DNA from: Streptomyces lasiicapitis
GTDB taxonomy: Bacteria; Actinomycetota; Actinomycetes; Streptomycetales; Streptomycetaceae
DNA: 64,000 nt
Direction: 5' to 3'
Assembly (NCBI RefSeq): GCF_014646335.1
Contig: NZ_BMNG01000006.1
Coordinates: forward strand, 1 to 64,000
The position numbers were made by a program, and so were the translations under genes. This document shows, piece by piece, positions 61,562 through 64,000 of the stretch (position 1 is its first letter; the number at the start of each line of letters is the position of its first letter). Under the pieces are notes generated by a model. It was given only the letters and a program-made list of their open reading frames with translations. It searched no databases and was not told the origin of the DNA.

Positions 61562-64000
61562 GTGACACAGCCTGCCTACCTCCGGTTTCCGCACGTGCGC
61601 GGCGAGTTGATCGCCTTCACCGCCGAGGACGACGTCTGGGTCGCCCCGCTCGACGGCGGCCGCGCGTGGCGGGTCAGCGCCGACAACGTACCCGTGACCC
61701 AGCCACGGATCTCCCCGGACGGCGCCACCGTCGCTTGGACGTCCACGCGCGACGGCGCCCCCGAGGTGCACATCGCGCCCGTGGCCGGCGGCCCCTCCAA
61801 ACGCCTGACGTACTGGGGCAGTTGGAAGACGTCCGTGCGCGGCTGGACGCCCGACGGGCGCGTCCTCGCGATCAGCACGCACGGCGAGGCGTCCCTGCGC
61901 CGCAGTCGGCCGCGCGCGGTGCCGCTGGACGGCGGGCCCGCGGAGGTGCTGCCGTACGGCCTGGTCGGGGACGTCGCGCACGGTCCCGAGGACCAAGTGC
62001 TGCTGCTCTCCGCGCCGATGGGCCGCGAGGCCGCGTGGTGGAAGCGGTACCGGGGCGGCACGGCGGGCAAGCTGTGGATCCGGCGCGGGGCCGAGACGGC
62101 GGAGGCCGGGGAGGCCGGAGAAGCCGGCGGCGCCGAGAGCGGCTTCGTACGTGTCCATGGGGACCTGGACGGCAACATCGAGTACCCGCTGTGGGTCGGC
62201 GACCGCATCGCCTTCCTCAGCGACCACGAAGGCGTCGGCGCCGTGTACTCCTCGCTGCCCGACGGCGGCGACCTGCGCCGCCACACGCCGACCGACGGCT
62301 TCTACGCCCGGCACGCCGCCACCGACGGCACCCGCGTGACGTACACCTGCGCGGGCGAACTCTGGCTCCTCGACGACCTCGTGGACGCCGAGCCGCGCCG
62401 CCTGGACATCCCGCTCGGCGGCCAGCGCACCGACCTGCAGCCGCATCCGGTGAGCGCCGCCCGCTGGTTCGGGGCCGCCGCGCCCGACCACACCGGGCGG
62501 GGCAGCGCGGTCGCCGTGCGCGGCTCCGTGCACTGGGTCACGCACCGCGAGGGGCCCGCCCGCGCGCTCGCCGCCGAACCGGGGGTGCGGGCGCGGCTGC
62601 CGCGCACGTTCCGCGTGGACGGCGAGGAGCACGTGGTGTGGGTGACGGACGCGGAGGGCGACGACGCCCTGGAGTTCGCGCCCGCCACGGGCCTCGCGCC
62701 CGGGGCGACGCCGCGCCGGCTCGCGGCCGGGCAGCTCGGCCGGGTGCTCGCGCTCGCGATGGCGCCCGACGGCAGCCGGGCGGCCGTGGCCGCGCACGAC
62801 GGGCGTGTGCTTTTCGTGGAGCGCGAGAGCGGCGAGGTGCGCGAGGTGGACCGCGCCGAGCACGGCGAGGCCAGGGGGCTCGTGTTCTCGCCCGACTCGG
62901 CGTGGCTCGCCTGGTCGCACCCCGGGCCGCGCCCGCTGCGCCAGCTCAAGCTCGCCAACACCGCCGACCTGTCGGTGTCGGAGGCGACCCGGCTCAGATT
63001 CCGGGACTACAGCCCCGCGTTCACGCTCGACGGCAAGCACCTGGCGTTCCTGTCCGAGCGGGCCTTCGACCCGGTCTACGACGACCATGTCTTCGACCTC
63101 GCGTTCGTCGGCGGCGCGCGGCCGCACCTGATCACGCTCGCGGCCACCACGCCCTCGCCGTTCGGGCCGCAGCGGCACGGCCGGGCCTTCGAGGCGTCGG
63201 AGGGGCCGCACGCCGAGACGCCCGACAGCGAGGGCACGCCCGCCACCCGCGTCGACCTCGACGGGCTCGCCGAGCGGGTGGTGCCGTTCCCCGTGGAGGC
63301 CGCGCGGTACACCACGCTGCGGGCCGCCAAGGACGGGCTGCTGTGGCTGCGCCACCCGGTGCGCGGCGTGCTCGGCGCGTCCCGGGCCACGCCGACGGAC
63401 CCCGACCCCAGTTCCGAGCTGGAGCGGTACGACTTCGCGCAGCACCGCGTGGAGGAACTCGCGGGCGACGCCGACCACTTCACGGTCACCGGCGACGGCA
63501 AGCGGGTGCTGCTGTGGGCCGACAGCAAGCTGAAGGTGGTGCCGAGCGACCGGCGGGCGTCCTCCGACGAGGACAGCGACACCAACATCACCGTCGATCT
63601 CGCACGCGTACGCCAGTACGTGGACCCGGCCGCCGAGTGGCGGCAGATGTACGACGAGGCGGGCCGCCTCATGCGGGACAACTTCTGGCGGCCCGACATG
63701 GGCGGCGTCGACTGGGACGGCGTCCTGGAGCGCTACAGGCCGGTGCTCGGGCGCCTCGCCACCCACGACGACCTCGTGGACCTGCTGTGGGAGGTGCAGG
63801 GCGAACTCGGCACCTCGCACGCCTATGTGTCCCCGCGCGGCGGGTGGGGCGGGGCGGGGTCGCGGCAGGGGCTGCTCGGCGCGGACCTCTCGCGCGGCGA
63901 GGACGGGACGTGGCGGATCGACCGGGTGCTGCCGTCCGAGACGTCCGACCCGGCCGCGCGCTCGCCGCTGGCCGCGCCCGGCGTCGCGGTGCGGGCGGGC
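61562..64000 (+). CDS. Tricorn protease homolog (S41 peptidase), 3' end outside window
   Basis: 813 codons visible; the frame is open at the window edge. Starts VTQPAYLRFPHVRGELIAFT. Two N-terminal beta-propeller regions (about 1-330 and 340-650) with WDWVAP-like blades such as DDVWVAPLDGGRAWRVS and ITDLxP-type repeats are followed by the C1 helical part (about 700-760, DLARVRQYVDPAAEWRQMY), where GTSHAY at about residue 750 supplies the catalytic His of tricorn. The PDZ domain begins just before the window ends, and the catalytic Ser and Glu lie beyond it. Tricorn degrades oligopeptides downstream of the proteasome. It follows the lipoprotein gene by 45 bp with its own promoter. Confidence 0.9.
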   Translation, partial: MTQPAYLRFPHVRGELIAFTAEDDVWVAPLDGGRAWRVSADNVPVTQPRISPDGATVAWTSTRDGAPEVHIAPVAGGPSKRLTYWGSWKTSVRGWTPDGRVLAISTHGEASLRRSRPRAVPLDGGPAEVLPYGLVGDVAHGPEDQVLLLSAPMGREAAWWKRYRGGTAGKLWIRRGAETAEAGEAGEAGGAESGFVRVHGDLDGNIEYPLWVGDRIAFLSDHEGVGAVYSSLPDGGDLRRHTPTDGFYARHAATDGTRVTYTCAGELWLLDDLVDAEPRRLDIPLGGQRTDLQPHPVSAARWFGAAAPDHTGRGSAVAVRGSVHWVTHREGPARALAAEPGVRARLPRTFRVDGEEHVVWVTDAEGDDALEFAPATGLAPGATPRRLAAGQLGRVLALAMAPDGSRAAVAAHDGRVLFVERESGEVREVDRAEHGEARGLVFSPDSAWLAWSHPGPRPLRQLKLANTADLSVSEATRLRFRDYSPAFTLDGKHLAFLSERAFDPVYDDHVFDLAFVGGARPHLITLAATTPSPFGPQRHGRAFEASEGPHAETPDSEGTPATRVDLDGLAERVVPFPVEAARYTTLRAAKDGLLWLRHPVRGVLGASRATPTDPDPSSELERYDFAQHRVEELAGDADHFTVTGDGKRVLLWADSKLKVVPSDRRASSDEDSDTNITVDLARVRQYVDPAAEWRQMYDEAGRLMRDNFWRPDMGGVDWDGVLERYRPVLGRLATHDDLVDLLWEVQGELGTSHAYVSPRGGWGGAGSRQGLLGADLSRGEDGTWRIDRVLPSETSDPAARSPLAAPGVAVRAG

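Overview
This is a high-GC (mostly C/G in third codon positions) actinobacterial chromosome segment, almost certainly from a Streptomyces. The gene order (RNase E, rplU-rpmA-obg, proB, proA, nadD, leuS, comEA-comEC, holA, rpsT-lepA, hemW, hrcA-dnaJ, rsmE, tricorn protease) is the conserved chromosomal core I recall from S. coelicolor (roughly SCO2599 down to SCO2549; from memory, not checked). It is core chromosome rather than a mobile island: no transposase, integrase, phage gene or CRISPR array is visible.

Layout. 1-7.4 kb: the 3' part of an RNase E/G gene, a secreted phospholipase D-like protein, then rplU-rpmA-obg behind a good promoter and a ~155-nt leader. 7.5-20.6 kb: a wall teichoic acid polymerase-like membrane protein, proB and proA, two membrane proteins that share an N-terminal motif, an M48 peptidase, two tiny membrane proteins, nadD, a degenerate LytR-CpsA-Psr (LCP) protein, rsfS and a histidine phosphatase. 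20.7-25.2 kb: two identical tRNA-Ala(GGC) genes flank a divergent XRE regulator/MFS exporter pair, two small Cys-rich proteins and a GT87 mannosyltransferase-like protein. 25.3-28.4 kb: a translationally coupled pair, a NuoF-like flavin/Fe-S protein fused to a ferredoxin and a ferric-reductase-like membrane protein. 28.5-31.8 kb: leuS, preceded by a leaderless Leu-rich leader peptide and an intrinsic terminator (predicted attenuator). 32-43.5 kb: a coiled-coil membrane protein, DegV, comEA-comEC, a YceI fusion, holA, rpsT and lepA. 43.7-53 kb: an acyl-CoA synthetase and a signalling block (giant HAMP-array hybrid kinase, response regulator, divergent HATPase-GAF-PP2C phosphatase). 53-64 kb: hemW, DUF3097, an MBL hydrolase, a CIRCE element with hrcA-dnaJ, a nitronate monooxygenase, rsmE, a VOC protein, a lipoprotein and the 5' part of a tricorn protease gene.

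How the genes work together. Ribosome and translation functions (rplU, rpmA, obg, rsfS, leuS, lepA, rpsT, rsmE, RNase E) dominate. A second theme is the cell wall (teichoic acid polymerase-like protein, LCP protein, GT87). A third is stress and protein quality control (hrcA/CIRCE, dnaJ, M48 peptidase, tricorn). The most promising less-described systems are the NuoF-ferredoxin/ferric-reductase pair, the leuS leader-peptide attenuator, and the kinase-regulator-phosphatase block. At about ten genes a TANNNT-type -10 hexamer ends only 6-8 nt before the start codon, which suggests leaderless mRNAs. Functions are assigned from motifs read by eye; no database search was run.
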